Assembly: GCF_026683955.1 (NCBI RefSeq)
Contig: NZ_CP113343.1
Span: 1 to 64,000 of the forward strand
Length of the DNA stretch: 64,000 nt
DNA from: Arthrobacter sp. MMS18-M83
Lineage (GTDB): Bacteria; Actinomycetota; Actinomycetes; Actinomycetales; Micrococcaceae
Reading direction: 5' to 3'
In this document: piece by piece, positions 8,832 to 19,051 of the stretch
Numbering within the stretch: the first letter of the stretch is position 1
Layout: every line of letters begins with the position of its first letter
Translations under genes and position numbers: made by a program
The notes under the pieces: model-generated
Told to the model about the DNA's origin: nothing
Database searches by the model: none
Seen by the model: the letters and a program-made list of their open reading frames with translations, nothing else

Positions 8832-9300
8832 CTAGTGGGCTTCGCCCGCCATGACGGGCAGATCTTCGATGCCGAGCGCGATGGCCTGTTGCCTGCGTTT
8901 ACGTATCGAGGGAGCCGCGAGGGAGCCGATGATCGCGAGGACGGCCACGGCGGCGCAAGCCCAGAAGCCGATCGTGAATGCATCGTTCGTCGGCAGGCCT
9001 CTCGCTGTGCTGTGCGAAGAGATCAACGCCGCGATGATCGCCGTGCCGACACTGCTTCCGATGGTACGGGGCATGCCGAAGATGGTGCCGAGCAGTGCGA
9101 TCACAACGAGCACGAGCGGAAACCAGAACAGCCAGTGCCAGTCCAGTTTCTCGACAATGGGCCCCGCAGCCAAAATGCCGACGCCGGCCCCGATTCCGAA
9201 TATCGCGGACAAAAGTCCGATCGTCACGCTGACCTTCTCGCCGGGAAGCTCGTCGCGAACGATGCCGATCGACAACGGCGTGACTGCGCCGGCCGGGATT
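8832..9300 (-). pseudogene. MFS transporter fragment, truncated and internally deleted
   Basis: An open frame reads through typical major-facilitator sequence: a loop ending SIGIVRDELPGEKVSV, two or three membrane helices and a C-terminal TIGFWACAAVAVLAIIG helix with a short cytoplasmic tail. The frame also stays homologous upstream of its first ATG (AGAVTPL) until about 9300 and then ends abruptly. Only about 155 residues remain, whereas drug-efflux type MFS proteins have 450 or more. A middle part appears missing, because a helix of the first half passes into the last helices. It abuts a flavin-oxidoreductase fragment of opposite strand. Confidence 0.7.
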
Positions 9301-9303
9301 GAG

Positions 9304-9877
9304 GGATGGAAGCTGGTGACGGAAGAGGTGCATCGCCGTAGCTCCAGGATATTTCTCCAGCTCTGGCATGTGGGCCAACAGTCTCACACGTCCTTGCAAA
9401 GGGACAATGCCTTGCCGATCGCGCCTTCGGCGACAGCCGTCAAGGCCAAAATTTTGACTGCGAGGGCCTGCAGGACTTTGAACCACCCCGCGCACTTGCG
9501 CCCGAGGAGATTTCCGGCATCGTCAAGGACTTCGGCATTGCAGCCCGCAATGCGCAGGAGGCTGGCTTCGATGGAGTCGAGATTCATGGCGCCAGTGGCT
9601 ACCTGATCAACCAGTTCCTGTGCGAGGGCTCGAATAGCCGGGCTGATGAATATGCAGGATCAGTTAAAAACCGTATCCGTTTCCTGCTCGAAGTCGTGGA
9701 GGAGGTTATCTCGGTCTGGGGGGCTGACCGCGTCGGTGTGAGGCTGTCGCCGTCGAGTGTGTACGGCGACATGTTCAGCAGTGACAAGTTCGAGGTTTAC
9801 ACGGCTGCGGTCAAGGAGCTCGACACTTATGGTCTGGCATATCTCCACTTGGTCGAACCAACAATTTCAGGAGGGAC
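9304..9877 (+). pseudogene. Old Yellow Enzyme family NADH:flavin oxidoreductase fragment, frameshifted
   Basis: Translation from about 9304 gives GWKLVTEEVH, IFLQLWHVG and later GFDGVEIHGASGYLINQFL and ADEYAGSVKNRIRFLLEV, all hallmarks of the Old Yellow Enzyme TIM barrel. The two halves are in different frames; the shift falls near 9445, after SATAV. The first third and the C-terminal part are missing, and the right edge coincides with an inverted repeat. It cannot make a working enzyme. Family members reduce activated alkenes, nitro compounds or enones. Confidence 0.75.
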
Positions 9878-9926
9878 TGTCCCCGGTTTTGTTGACTCCT
9901 TGACCTGCAAAAGCCGGGGCAGTCCC
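9878..9926. repeat. Near-perfect inverted repeat at the end of the flavin-oxidoreductase fragment
   Basis: The left arm ACTGTCCCCGGTTTT (9878-9892) mirrors the right arm AAAAGCCGGGGCAGT (9911-9925) with one mismatch and one extra base. Homology to the enzyme stops where the left arm begins, so this may be the residue of an insertion element with both ends kept. It could also be a hairpin terminator. No transposase sequence is seen beside it. Confidence 0.45.
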
Positions 9927-10011
9927 CCATGGAGCTCCGTAGCGCCGAGCCTATTGAACGTCGCCGGGCAGGCAAGACGGCTGCCGTCCCGAATCGCTCC
10001 GAATCGCTCCG

Positions 10012-10815
10012 TCAGGCGATCTGGATTCGTTCGTCGCCGAGTGCAACCTCGACACGAAGCCGACCGCCGAGCGCCTCCACGTATTCTCGCAAGGTCTCAA
10101 CCTGGGCACAATCAATGTCATCGCGCTCGATGCGGGACACCCTGTTCTGACTGACGTGCAAACGCCCAGCCAGCGTAGGCGAGGGTGCGACGTCGATCCG
10201 ACCCGTCATCTTTGCACGCCCACCTCCGATTTGGCCGCAATGCTCGTCCAAGAACTCACGGATGCGGCTGCGCCATTGCTCCGCCAGGGCTTTGCGATCA
10301 ACCAGAATAAGCGTTGAGACACGACGAATTGCCATCGCAGCACACGCCGGCGCAGTCTTTCCGGTACCAGGCGGGGCCACCACCCGTTGATCATCAATGC
10401 GCAGCGAGCTGCCACTCGATTCGACCAGTTGCTGCAAGAAGGGCAACAACCCACGCGGCAAGATAAGGTCGCCGTTAGGCGTTTCGTCGTAGTTGCGCAG
10501 GTATCGGGGACGATTCCAGGTGGATCGCCTCTGGCGTTGGCGTTCATAGAACTCAGGGTTCGGCATGGACGCGGCATGCTTGACGGCTGAGATCATGGCT
10601 GGCCCCGGGTCTGCTGCCTTGATAGTCAGGCGTGATGCGAATGCGACTCGGACGATCAGTACAGGGCGCGGAACGATCTTGGACGATTGCGGCAGTTCAA
10701 GCTGGCGAACCTCTTGTCCCAACTTAGCGGCAGGCAGCCTACGGACATGGGTATGAACCTCCCGCTCCGAAAGCGAGGGCGTCGGGGCCTGGCTTCGACC
10801 AACTAATTTAGACAT
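10012..10815 (-). pseudogene. Chimeric remnant: superfamily 2 helicase fragment fused to the tail of a Xre/HigA-type antitoxin
   Basis: The N-terminal three quarters resemble the DEAD/DEAH helicases of TOTE-type conflict systems: NPEFYERQRQRRSTWN, YDETPNGDLILPRGLLPF, Walker A APPGTGKT and LILVDRKALAEQWRSRI with GQIGGGRAK. About 40-50 residues that normally lie before Walker A are absent. After KMTGRIDV the frame passes into SQNRVSRIERDDIDCAQVET and LREYVEALGGRLRVEVALGD, the typical C-terminal half of a HigA-like helix-turn-helix antitoxin. The helicase motor domains III-VI and the first helices of the antitoxin are missing. I read it as a deletion product that happens to be in frame. It may be transcribed but is unlikely to act as a helicase. 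Confidence 0.7.
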
Positions 10816-10883
10816 GCTCGCTCTGACTACCAATCGGGTCCGCTAATTCAGCACATCCGCACAGAAGATCTCTCGACGAACGC

Positions 10884-11168
10884 TTAATCCTTTAGGTGTT
10901 GGTTTAACACATCAAATTCGTCCACTCGAAGGACCTCCATGTGTTGCTCCGCGCTGGTCTCGGAGCGGATACGATCCGCAACCTGACGGCTGCCTGCAAG
11001 CGCGTCCTCGTCATCCCAAAGCGTTATCGACAGTGATGTGTTTTCTTTTCCCAGCAGGTAGTAGATCCCCCTGCATCCTGGCAGGCCAAGCACCTGGCTG
11101 ACGGTTTCTTCTGAAGGTGCTCCTGTGCTGTCAGGAGCGGGCCGGTAAGTGCTGACGCGAGCGAACAT
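10884..11168 (-). CDS. Small conserved hypothetical protein, likely dimeric alpha/beta-barrel (ABM-like)
   Basis: A 94-residue protein with a good GGAGG ribosome site about 10 bases before its ATG. The pattern (FARVSTYRPAP, GCRGIYYLLGKENTSLSITLWDDEDA, then a helix and VLRVDEFDVL) fits the ferredoxin-like half-barrel of antibiotic-biosynthesis-monooxygenase-like and stress-responsive proteins. No catalytic residue can be assigned. It is the only apparently intact gene between 8.8 and 14 kb. Confidence 0.7.
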   Translation of the reverse strand: MFARVSTYRPAPDSTGAPSEETVSQVLGLPGCRGIYYLLGKENTSLSITLWDDEDALAGSRQVADRIRSETSAEQHMEVLRVDEFDVLNQHLKD

Positions 11169-11342
11169 TGTGTTTCGTCCTCCGATAGCCGTTGGTTAAG
11201 CCTCCACGCCACACGAGCTGTTGGTGGCAGGCTCGGGAAGCTTCGCCTCCCCCCACTAGTAAGGACCCGGGCTGGTGGAAGTTGCAAGACTGGTGAAATC
11301 TGCTGCCGCGGTCCTTACCTCGACCACAGGGGTGGTCTGCGG

Positions 11343-11590
11343 TCAGTGTTCCTCGTGGAGCGACTGTTTGTAGCGCTCCGGCAGCGTCAGGGCGGCAATG
11401 ATGGAAATCACCACGAGACCAAGAGCGATTGCCGTCATTGCCACGGTGCCGTTTCTGGTGTTCTGGAAGATCCATGTGGCGATGAACGGGATGGGGCGCC
11501 GAAGAACAGGCCCGCCAGAGGCAGTCTCAGTTGACCAGAAACATAGACCGGGGCGTCTCCCTCATTTGAAAGCACCTTCCGTCTTGCTCG
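11343..11590 (-). pseudogene. C-terminal fragment of an MFS transporter, one frameshift
   Basis: Minus-strand translation gives KVLSNEGDAPVYVSGQ, RLPLAGLFFGA and, after a one-base shift near 11505, PFIATWIFQNTRNG and TAIALGLVVISIIAALTLPE, ending RYKQSLHEEH. This is the end of a metabolite:proton-symporter-type MFS protein, with the last two membrane helices. The rest of the gene is absent; upstream DNA gives no further homology. It is separate from the MFS fragment at 8.8 kb, since both contain a different part of the fold. Confidence 0.65.
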
Positions 11591-11738
11591 AATGTGCGCT
11601 TCCATTGCGTTCGGGCATCAAGTGTCCAAGCTCTGGCTTAGGGGGAAAAGCAAGAGTAGCGTCGATTGAAGAATTGGCAGCAACGTAACCGCCTCACAGG
11701 GCCAGGTTACGCGGCGTCGGTTTGTTTAGGGGGCCTGG

Positions 11739-13893
11739 ATGGCTGGGTGGAATGCTGATACGGCGGCCGGGCCATTGGGTGCCGGGGCGGTCACTTTGGT
11801 GGAGGGATCATCGTTCTGCATCTCCTTGCCGAACGGGGATATGCACTCCGAACATCCTCACGGTCTCTTCGTCCAAGACACCCGAATCCTGTCTGGCTGG
11901 AGGCTCACAGTTGATGGCGAGCCTCTTGAGCCCCTGGCGGCGGAGACGAAGGCGCCGTACCGGGCACTTTTCGTCGGCCGCGTTCCCCGCTCCGATGGGT
12001 ATGCGGACAGCGCACTGATCGTCGAGCGGCTGCGCGAAGTAGGAGCCGGAATCCAGGAGCAGATTACCGTCCATAACTACTCGCCGGCGCTGGCCGAATG
12101 CGTGATGACCCTGAGCATTGAGGCGGACTTCGCGGACGTCTTCGAGGTGAAAGAGGCACGGATCCAGCGGCGCTGGGATGAAACCCGCCAGGCCGACGGC
12201 GAGACGCTGACCATCCGGGCTTCCTGGCAGGACGTCCGGAAGGGCGTCACGATCGAGGCCCCCGGAGCGGACATTACACCGGAGGCCCTCAGCTACCACG
12301 TATCCGTCCGGCCGCACGGCCACTGGAGCACCGTTCTGACCGTGGTGTCCAGCGCAGAGGGAACCCGTCCGGCGGCGGCATTCGTCCATTCTGACGCCGA
12401 CGGGTTGTCCCCCGGGACCGGCGCCGACAGGAATGGGTGGCCAAGATCCCGGTGCTGCACATGGGAAACCGCTCCATCGAACGGACCCTGCGCCGCAGTT
12501 ACGACGATTTGGGCGCCCTTCGCATCGAGGATCCGAACCATCCGGACCGCGTCGTCGTGGCCGCAGGGGCGCCCTGGTTCATGACCCTGTTTGGCCGGGA
12601 CTCGTTGTGAGCGTCTGTGATGGCGATGCCGGTGGATCCGTCACTGGCCTTGGGCACGCTACAGACGCTGTCGGACCGCCAGGGCAGCGTCGTGGATCCC
12701 ATCAGCGAGGAGGAGCCGGGGAAGATCCTGCACGAGATCAGGCTCGATGTCTCCAGCGGGCTTTCCCTGGGCGGCAAGTCCGCCTACTACGGCAGCGTCG
12801 ATGCCACCCCGCTGTTCGTGACGGTACTAGGATCGGTGAGCCGCTGGGGTTTCGCCAAGGAAACCATCGCGGCGCTGCTGCCTCACGCGGACCGTGCGCT
12901 GGACTGGATCCGGGACTACGGCGACAAGGACGGCGATGGATTCGTCGAGTATGAGCGCCTCAACCCTCAGGGGCTGATCAACCAGGGCTGGAAGGACTCC
13001 TGGGACGGCATCAACTTCGCCGCCGGGACCCTGGCTGAGCCGCCGATCGCACTGTGCGAGGTGCAGGCCTACGTCTACAGCGCGTACATATCGCGCGCCT
13101 GGATGGCGTACGACGTCGGCGATACGGCTTTAGCGGATGAGCTCACTGACCGTGCGGCCCAGCTGAAAAAACGGTTCAATGAGAAGTTCTGGATTCCCGA
13201 CCGCGGGTACTACGCTATCGCTCTCGACGGCAAAAAGCGGCAAGTCGATGCCTGCGCTTCAAACATGGGCCACTGTCTATTCCTCGGCATCGTCGACGAG
13301 GACAAGGCGCCGCAGGTGGCCGAACGGCTCATGTCGCCGGAGATGTTCAGCGGACGGGGAGTGCGCACCCTGGCCAGCAATATGGGCGCCTACAACCCCG
13401 CCAGCTACCACAACGGCTCAGTCTGGCCCCACGACAACGCGATCATCGTGGCTGGTCTGCTACGCTACGGCTTCATAGTGGAGGCACAACGTATCGCCAC
13501 TGCCCTGCTGGAGGCGTCCAATTACTCCAAGGCAGGCTACCGGAATTATTTTGCGGCTTCAGCCGAGAGCAGCTCACCGAGCCTGTCCCCTATCCAACGG
13601 CTTGCTCACCTCAGGCCTGGGCGGCGACTGCACCGATCCGGCTAGTGACCAGCCTGATGCGGTACGACGCGCATGTGTCCCGCGGCGGCCTGTGGATGGA
13701 TCCCGTGCTCCCGGAATCCTTCGGCGACCTGCACATCACCAACGCACCCATGGCGGGCGGCAGGATCACCATCGACATCACCAACTCCGTCCCAACCGTG
13801 CATGGGCTTCCCGAAGGAATGGTCTTGCACCACGGGCACCGGCCATGGATGACCGAACTCGTGGAGCAAGCGGACCGCCGCAAAAGCGATTAG
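11739..13893 (+). pseudogene. Glycogen-debranching-like (amylo-alpha-1,6-glucosidase family) gene, broken by frameshifts and a stop
   Basis: The intact ancestor would be about 710 residues. The N-terminal domain is recognisable from GAGAVTLVEGSSFCISLPNG and HPHGLFVQDTRILSGWRL; the catalytic alpha/alpha toroid from APWFMTLFGRDSL, MAMPVDPSLALGTLQTLSDR, DGDGFVEYERLNPQGLINQG and NPASYHNGSVWPHDNA. The lesions are a frameshift near 12425, an in-frame TGA at 12608 right after GRDSL, and a frameshift near 13540. A ribosome site (GGGGG) precedes the ATG. Three separate lesions argue for true decay rather than one sequencing error, though errors cannot be excluded. Family members act on alpha-1,6-linked or other glucans. 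Confidence 0.85.
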
Positions 13894-13917
13894 CAAAAGA
13901 GGCAGCCTAGAGGAATG

Positions 13918-13949
13918 CCGACCCCCTTGCGCTGCAGGCTGGGGGTCGG
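13918..13949 (+). terminator. Hairpin after the debranching-like pseudogene
   Basis: CCGACCCCC (13918-13926) pairs perfectly with GGGGGTCGG (13941-13949) over a 14-base loop, followed by a short T-rich stretch. A competing pairing, CTGCAGGCTGG (13932-13942) with CCAGCCTGCAG (13971-13981), is also possible. It sits 25 bases after the stop, where a transcription terminator is expected. Confidence 0.45.
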
Positions 13950-14061
13950 TTCCTCGATGATTGACCGGTTCCAGCCTGCAGTGCACCGAACGGGCGGAGC
14001 ACGCCGGTTCTCGGTCCGTTTTTCAGATCACAATCAATTGTTTACGACGTCCTCCGATGTT

Positions 14062-14274
14062 CTACTTCACGGATTTTTCAAGCAATTCGTGCCTGTGGTG
14101 GAGCAAGAACTCATGCCTATAGTGAAGACCGATCCACGGTGATGCAGTCAGTTCGTCGATGTCGAAATCGTGACGGTGTGAGGGCGCTTCTTCTGGGCAG
14201 GAGATCCGGTCCAGGAAGCTGGATCTGAAACCCCTCCGTGCGGGGATGTTGAAGGGAACTCGCCGTCTGCGCAT
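14062..14274 (-). CDS. Small hypothetical protein (70 residues), doubtful
   Basis: An open frame with a good ribosome site (GAGAGGAAG, about 5 bases before ATG). The protein starts with a run of arginines, has an acidic middle (HDFDIDELT) and ends in a duplicated HRHEF/HRHEL motif. I recognise no family. It lies in an otherwise gene-poor 490-base gap upstream of pntB's stop. The ribosome site is the main support; chance occurrence is possible. Confidence 0.35.
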   Translation of the reverse strand: MRRRRVPFNIPARRGFRSSFLDRISCPEEAPSHRHDFDIDELTASPWIGLHYRHEFLLHHRHELLEKSVK

Positions 14275-14385
14275 CGTGTCTTCCTCTCATTATGAGATCC
14301 GGGGCGGGTGTATATGTCGAGACCACTGATAGCCGGGCGGAGCATTACGGCCTAGCTAACGGGACACCTCAGGAAGGGTTCTCTC

Positions 14386-15858
14386 TTAGAAGGCGCGGAG
14401 GATGTCTTCGACCCGTTGTTTGGCGTCTCCGAAGAGCATTTGGGAGTTGTCGCGGTAGAAGAGTGGGTTTTGAACGCCGGCGTAGCCGGCGGCCATGGAT
14501 CGTTTGAAGACGATGACGTTTTCGGCTTCCCAGACGCGGAGGACGGGCATGCCGGCGATGGGGCTGGAGGGGTCTTCGGCTGCGGCGGGGTTGACGGTGT
14601 CGTTCGCGCCGATGACCAGGACCACTGAGGTGTCGCCGAGATCGTCGTTGATTTCGTCCATTTCCAGGACGATGTCGTAGGGGACTTTCGCCTCGGCCAG
14701 GAGCACGTTCATGTGCCCGGGCAGGCGTCCGGCGACCGGGTGGATGCCGAACCTGACGTTCACGCCGCGTTCGCGGAGCTGGTGGGCGAGTTCGGCGACG
14801 GGGTACTGTGCCTGGGCGACGGCCATGCCGTAGCCGGGGGTGATGACCACGCTGGAGGCGTTCGTGAGCATCTCGGCGGTGGCTTGGGCGGTGATTTCGC
14901 GGTGTTCGCCGTACTCGGCGTCTGCCGCGGTGGGCGCGGCGATGCCGAAGCCGCCGGCGATCACGGAGATGAAGGACCGGTTCATGGCCTTGCACATGAT
15001 GTAGGACAGATAAGCACCCGAGGAGCCGACCAGGGCGCCGGTGATGATGAGCAGGTCGTCGTTCAGCAGGAAGCCCGCCGCGGCTGCGGCCCAGCCGGAG
15101 TAGCTGTTGAGCATGGAGACGACCACCGGCATGTCACCGCCGCCGATAGAGGCGACCAGGTGCCAGCCCAGTGCCAGGGCAAGGGCGGTGACCACAACCA
15201 GCAGCCACAGCCGGGAGTCATTGACGTACCAGACCGTGAGCGCGGCTAAGGCAACCAGGGCGCCGAGGTTGATGGCGTTCTTGCCCGGCAGCATCAGCGG
15301 TGAGGATTTCATCCGGGCGGAGAGTTTCAGGAACGCGACGATGGAGCCGGTGAAGGTCACGGCCCCGATGAACACGCCGATGAACACCTCTGCATGGTGG
15401 ACCGCCGTCAGATCCGGGGACAGGGCGGGGGCTTCGAAGTGGCCGTTCCAGCCCACCAGGACCGCGGCGAGGCCAACGAAACTGTGCAGCAGCGCTATCA
15501 GCTCGGGCATGCCCGTCATTTCCACGACCCGGGCCCGCCACAGCCCGATGGCCCCGCCGACGGCCACAGCGGCCACGAGCAGGACCAGTCCGGTCAGGCC
15601 GGCTCCGGTGCCCCAGGCTCCCTGGAGGGTCAGCCAGACAGTGGCTGCCAGGGCGATGACCATGCCGGTGATGCCGTAGATGATCCCGGACCGGGCTTTT
15701 TCGTGTTTGCTCAGCCCGGCGAGGCTGAGGATGAACAGCAGGGCCGCGACGACGTACGCGGCCCCCGCGATGGACTCTGTGGTCAACGTCCCGGTGACGG
15801 TGTCAGACACGGTAAGGCTCCTCGTAAGTGTTGCTGCGGCGATGGTTGCGGCGCTCAT
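14386..15858 (-). CDS. pntB: NAD(P) transhydrogenase subunit beta
   Basis: Membrane subunit of the proton-translocating transhydrogenase, which uses the proton gradient to drive hydride transfer from NADH to NADP+. The 490 residues comprise about nine membrane helices (residues about 20-260), then the soluble NADP-binding domain III. Domain III shows [56 protein letters not shown] and [15 protein letters not shown], all diagnostic. The start overlaps pntA's stop by ATGA. The enzyme could supply NADPH to NADPH-using oxygenases such as the Baeyer-Villiger enzyme further right, but it is a housekeeping enzyme in many relatives. Confidence 0.97.
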   Translation of the reverse strand: MSAATIAAATLTRSLTVSDTVTGTLTTESIAGAAYVVAALLFILSLAGLSKHEKARSGIIYGITGMVIALAATVWLTLQGAWGTGAGLTGLVLLVAAVAVGGAIGLWRARVVEMTGMPELIALLHSFVGLAAVLVGWNGHFEAPALSPDLTAVHHAEVFIGVFIGAVTFTGSIVAFLKLSARMKSSPLMLPGKNAINLGALVALAALTVWYVNDSRLWLLVVVTALALALGWHLVASIGGGDMPVVVSMLNSYSGWAAAAAGFLLNDDLLIITGALVGSSGAYLSYIMCKAMNRSFISVIAGGFGIAAPTAADAEYGEHREITAQATAEMLTNASSVVITPGYGMAVAQAQYPVAELAHQLRERGVNVRFGIHPVAGRLPGHMNVLLAEAKVPYDIVLEMDEINDDLGDTSVVLVIGANDTVNPAAAEDPSSPIAGMPVLRVWEAENVIVFKRSMAAGYAGVQNPLFYRDNSQMLFGDAKQRVEDILRAF

Positions 15859-17417
15859 GAACGGGCCTTCCCGGCAGAGAACATCGCGAGCATTCGCCGG
15901 GTCACGGCGAAGCCGCCGAAGATGTTGATGCTGGCCAGCAGGACCGCGACGGCGGCCAGGACCTGCATGACGATATTGTCCGAGGTAACCTGCAGCAGGG
16001 CTCCGACGACGATGATTCCCGAGATCGCGTTGGTGACAGACATCAGCGGGGTGTGCAGGGCGTGATGGACTTTCCCGATGACGTAGAAGCCGACCACGAC
16101 GGCGAGCATCAGCACCGTGAAGTGCTGCGGCAACGGTGCCGGCGCGACAGCGTTCACCCCGAAAAGAACAGCGATGCCCGCGGTAAACAGGCCCGCCTTA
16201 CGGGCGGGGCTGAGTCCCGTTTTCTTTGCTGCCTTGTCGGCAGCGGACAACCCCGCACGGGTGGCGTCAACCTGCACCGGGGATGCGGCAGAGACCTGGA
16301 CAGGGGGCGGGGGCCAGGTCTTCTCGCCGTCCCGCACCACCGTCACGGACCGCTGCACGACGTCGTCGAAGTCGATCCGGAGCTGGCCGTCCTTGTCTTT
16401 GGTGAGGAGCGTGAGCAGGTTCAGCATGTTCGTCCCGTACAGCTGGGACGCTTGGGCCGGTAGGCGGGCCGGGAGGTCCGTGTAGCCCAGGATCACCACA
16501 CCGTTGTCCGTCACGATGCGTTCCCCGGCGACCGAGCCCTCCACGTTTCCGCCCTGCCCGGCAGCCATGTCCACGATCACGCTGCCGGACTTCATGGCGG
16601 CCACGTCTTCGGCGGTGAGCAGCTTCGGCGCGGGACGGCCCGGAATGAGGGCCGTGGTGATGATGATGTCCACGTCGGCTGCCTGCTCCGAGTAAATCTC
16701 CGCCGCGCGGGCGTTATACGCCTCGGACGTGGCCTTCGCGTACCCGTCGGAGGACTTCATCTCCTCCTCGACCTCAACCTTGAGGTAGGTACCGCCAATC
16801 GACTTCACCTGGTCCGCGACCTCGGGCCGCGGGTCCGTCGCCCGCACAATCGCACCCAGACTGCTCGCAGCCCCGATCGCGGCCAGACCGGCAACACCGG
16901 CTCCCGCGACAAGCACTTTCGCCGGCGGAACCTTGCCCGCCGCCGTCACCTGACCCGTAAAGAACCGGCCGAACTCATGGGCCGCCTCGATCACGGCACG
17001 GTACCCGGCAATGTTTGCCATCGAACTTAGGACATCCATCGACTGAGCCCGCGAGATACGCGGCACCGCATCCAACGCCAGCGCCGTGATCGGGCGCGCC
17101 GCCAGAGCCTCCACCAGCTCGGGCCGCAGCCCCGGGCTCAACGTGCCGATCAGCGTGGAACCCTCGGCCAGCCGGCTGATCTCATCCTCGGTGGGCGGAT
17201 TGATCCGCAACACCACCTGACTGCCCCAGGCCTCATCGGCGCCCACAATCAGGGCACCCGCCTCGGCATAGGCCTCATCGCGGAAAGACGCGGACTCCCC
17301 CGCACCTTTCTCGATCACAACCTCGTAGCCCAATCCCAACAACTGCTTGACGGTGGCAGGCGTCGCTGCCACCCTCGTCTCGCGGCCCAATTCGGCCACG
17401 ATCCCAATACGCGTCAT
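15855..17417 (-). CDS. pntA: NAD(P) transhydrogenase subunit alpha
   Basis: Cytoplasmic NAD-binding subunit plus membrane anchor, 520 residues, so the alpha1 and alpha2 parts are fused as in E. coli. The N-terminus [20 protein letters not shown] matches the alanine-dehydrogenase/PntA fold. The NAD site is around [22 protein letters not shown] with RATDPRPEV behind it. The last 110 residues hold about four membrane helices. An upstream in-frame extension exists, but this ATG, with an AAGAGAG site before it, matches the family start. It forms an operon with pntB. Confidence 0.96.
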   Translation of the reverse strand: MTRIGIVAELGRETRVAATPATVKQLLGLGYEVVIEKGAGESASFRDEAYAEAGALIVGADEAWGSQVVLRINPPTEDEISRLAEGSTLIGTLSPGLRPELVEALAARPITALALDAVPRISRAQSMDVLSSMANIAGYRAVIEAAHEFGRFFTGQVTAAGKVPPAKVLVAGAGVAGLAAIGAASSLGAIVRATDPRPEVADQVKSIGGTYLKVEVEEEMKSSDGYAKATSEAYNARAAEIYSEQAADVDIIITTALIPGRPAPKLLTAEDVAAMKSGSVIVDMAAGQGGNVEGSVAGERIVTDNGVVILGYTDLPARLPAQASQLYGTNMLNLLTLLTKDKDGQLRIDFDDVVQRSVTVVRDGEKTWPPPPVQVSAASPVQVDATRAGLSAADKAAKKTGLSPARKAGLFTAGIAVLFGVNAVAPAPLPQHFTVLMLAVVVGFYVIGKVHHALHTPLMSVTNAISGIIVVGALLQVTSDNIVMQVLAAVAVLLASINIFGGFAVTRRMLAMFSAGKARS

Positions 17418-17934
17418 TTGTTGCTCTCTTTCATCATGCATATGCCCGGACGGGGAATCCGCCGCCCGGGCGTACCGGCTTATGTTGAATCCCCGAGGGA
17501 GCCTACAGACGTTGGCCGTCGAGCATCTCGGGGTTACGGGGCGGCGGTCCCAGGTCCTGTCTCGCGGCCCTGCGATGTCTGGCGCCGACTTGAGTGCAGT
17601 AATTCTCAGCACCGAGACTCCGACGACGGCGCTATGGAACGGGACCTCACTCGAACCACAGCCAGGCCACACGCTGCCGTTGCTGCCTCGCTGCCGTCCC
17701 GGCCGGTTGTCCCGATGCGGTAAATCTTTACTTGCTCACTACTTTTCAGCACTTCCCAGAGGCTTTCCAGAGAAAACCATGGAAAGAAATTCATTTCTTC
17801 GCGAATTCTCAAGAACTCAGCATTTCGACTCCCAAAAAGGACTGTGGTCTAATCTTTTGACGCACTATCCCTTATCGGTGCGATAGAAGCTGTCAAGGAC
17901 AGTGTCCGCAGGCATTTCACGGCATTTTCAGTGC
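17418..17934. other. Non-coding gap upstream of pntA
   Basis: No convincing gene in either strand. The stretch 17730-17880 is notably AT-rich for this genome and may hold promoters. The pntA promoter should lie close to 17420-17500. Open frames here have poor codon character. Confidence 0.4.
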
Positions 17935-18344
17935 TCACGTCTCGGCGGCGGGGCTGCCGACTTTGTCCTTGGAGTTGGATAACGGCCACCGTCCGGGGTG
18001 CCTGGCACCGAGGCAGCGGTGGATGCCTGATCCGAACACCAGGCCCGGAGACGCAGAGGACTCCCACAAATCCGCCTGCGGAGCCGTCCGTGGAACCGAG
18101 GACTGGCGCTCATGCCCGGACGGTGAGGTGACTTGGTTACCGCTCATTTCGAGGAGGATTTCAGACCCAGCCCTAATCTGCGCGCCCCCAAGGGTCGTGT
18201 CGTGCGTTGCCACGAGGCGCCAAGTCGGGACGGATGATCCGGTGGCCAGCACGTGTCTGACCATGGCCCTGGAGCCTGCGTCCGACGCTGCATCCTCATG
18301 CGATGGTGATGGCCACCTCTTCGTTGATCCGGTCGGTCGCGAAC
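17935..18344 (-). pseudogene. Cytochrome P450 C-terminal remnant, frameshifted
   Basis: Minus-strand frames give [33 protein letters not shown] and the heme-ligand loop FGSGIHRCLGAR, all from the last third of a P450. The part between the two blocks is degenerate, and the sequence after CLGAR continues in another frame as TVAVIQLQ. The catalytic core is missing. It directly follows the biotin synthase fragment and is not a copy of the intact P450 next door, whose heme loop reads [11 protein letters not shown]. Confidence 0.7.
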
Positions 18345-18752
18345 TTGATGGTTCATCAGCTTGATGTCCGGGCCGCGGACGGCGGCCTCGATGCGGAACT
18401 CGGTTACTCCGGTCGCCGCGGTCTCCGTCGCGGCTTTGACCAGTTCGCGGATGTCGAGCCAGACGCCGCGCACGGGCGAGTCGAAGAGGCCGGACTGGCT
18501 GCAGAAGTGGCAGTCCTCGGGGCAGCCGCCGGTCTTGATGGAGATGATGCATTCCACTTCGACGTCCTCGCCGCAGTGCCTCAGGCGTACTTCGTGGGCC
18601 AACTGCAGGGCGGCGGGCAGCGCTTCGTCCGGCAGCTGGAGGATTTCGACAAGCTGGTCCTCAGCGAGACCGATGCCTTCGTCGAGGACCTGCCGGCGGG
18701 CAGTATCGAGAATTGCGTTGCTGATGGTCCCGGGAAGTGCCTCAATCGTCAT
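18345..18752 (-). pseudogene. Biotin synthase N-terminal fragment
   Basis: About 136 residues from an ATG match the start of Bio[36 protein letters not shown] with the radical-SAM CxxxCxxC cluster motif, [20 protein letters not shown] and [10 protein letters not shown]. BioB needs about 330 residues, so more than half of the barrel is gone. Homology ends at LMNHQ, where the P450 remnant begins. Some of the radical SAM cluster motif survives, but no biotin synthesis can be expected. Confidence 0.75.
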
Positions 18753-19051
18753 TGATTGTCCTTTTCGCTGGGTTTCTGGGATATGCCTCACCGGCGACAG
18801 TAGTTTCCGGCTGGCTGAAGGATTTTGTGCGTTCCCCACAAGAACGGGGCCGACGGTTTGTTTCGCCCGGCGAGGCCGCCGGACGGCCGCGCGCCCAAGA
18901 CCATTAGGGCACGCCTGATCGATCATCCCGGTCAGGAAATGGTTCTTCCCGACGCCGTCTTCCCCAGGATCAAGCTTGATGCCCTGCCGGATTTCAGGCG
19001 CTGCGTGGCATCGGCGATCATCCGACCAGGGTGGTCCTCCTTGTCCGTGGT
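18753..19051. other. Gap between biotin synthase fragment and P450
   Basis: No gene recognised. A minus-strand frame here joins the biotin synthase fragment to DNA with a vague nucleotide-binding look ([11 protein letters not shown]), too weak to assign. Transcription from the P450 operon would end in this stretch, but I see no strong hairpin. Confidence 0.3.

Noticed and set aside
9990..10020. Short tandem repeat AATCGCTCCG
   Set aside because: Only two 10-base copies; no larger repeat array or CRISPR pattern found in the window.
14713..15249. Plus-strand frame inside pntB
   Set aside because: Asp/Gly/His-rich antisense reading of a conserved membrane gene.
18753..19051. IstB-like or AAA ATPase remnant suggested by [10 protein letters not shown]
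   Set aside because: Only one short resemblance in a frame without support on either side.
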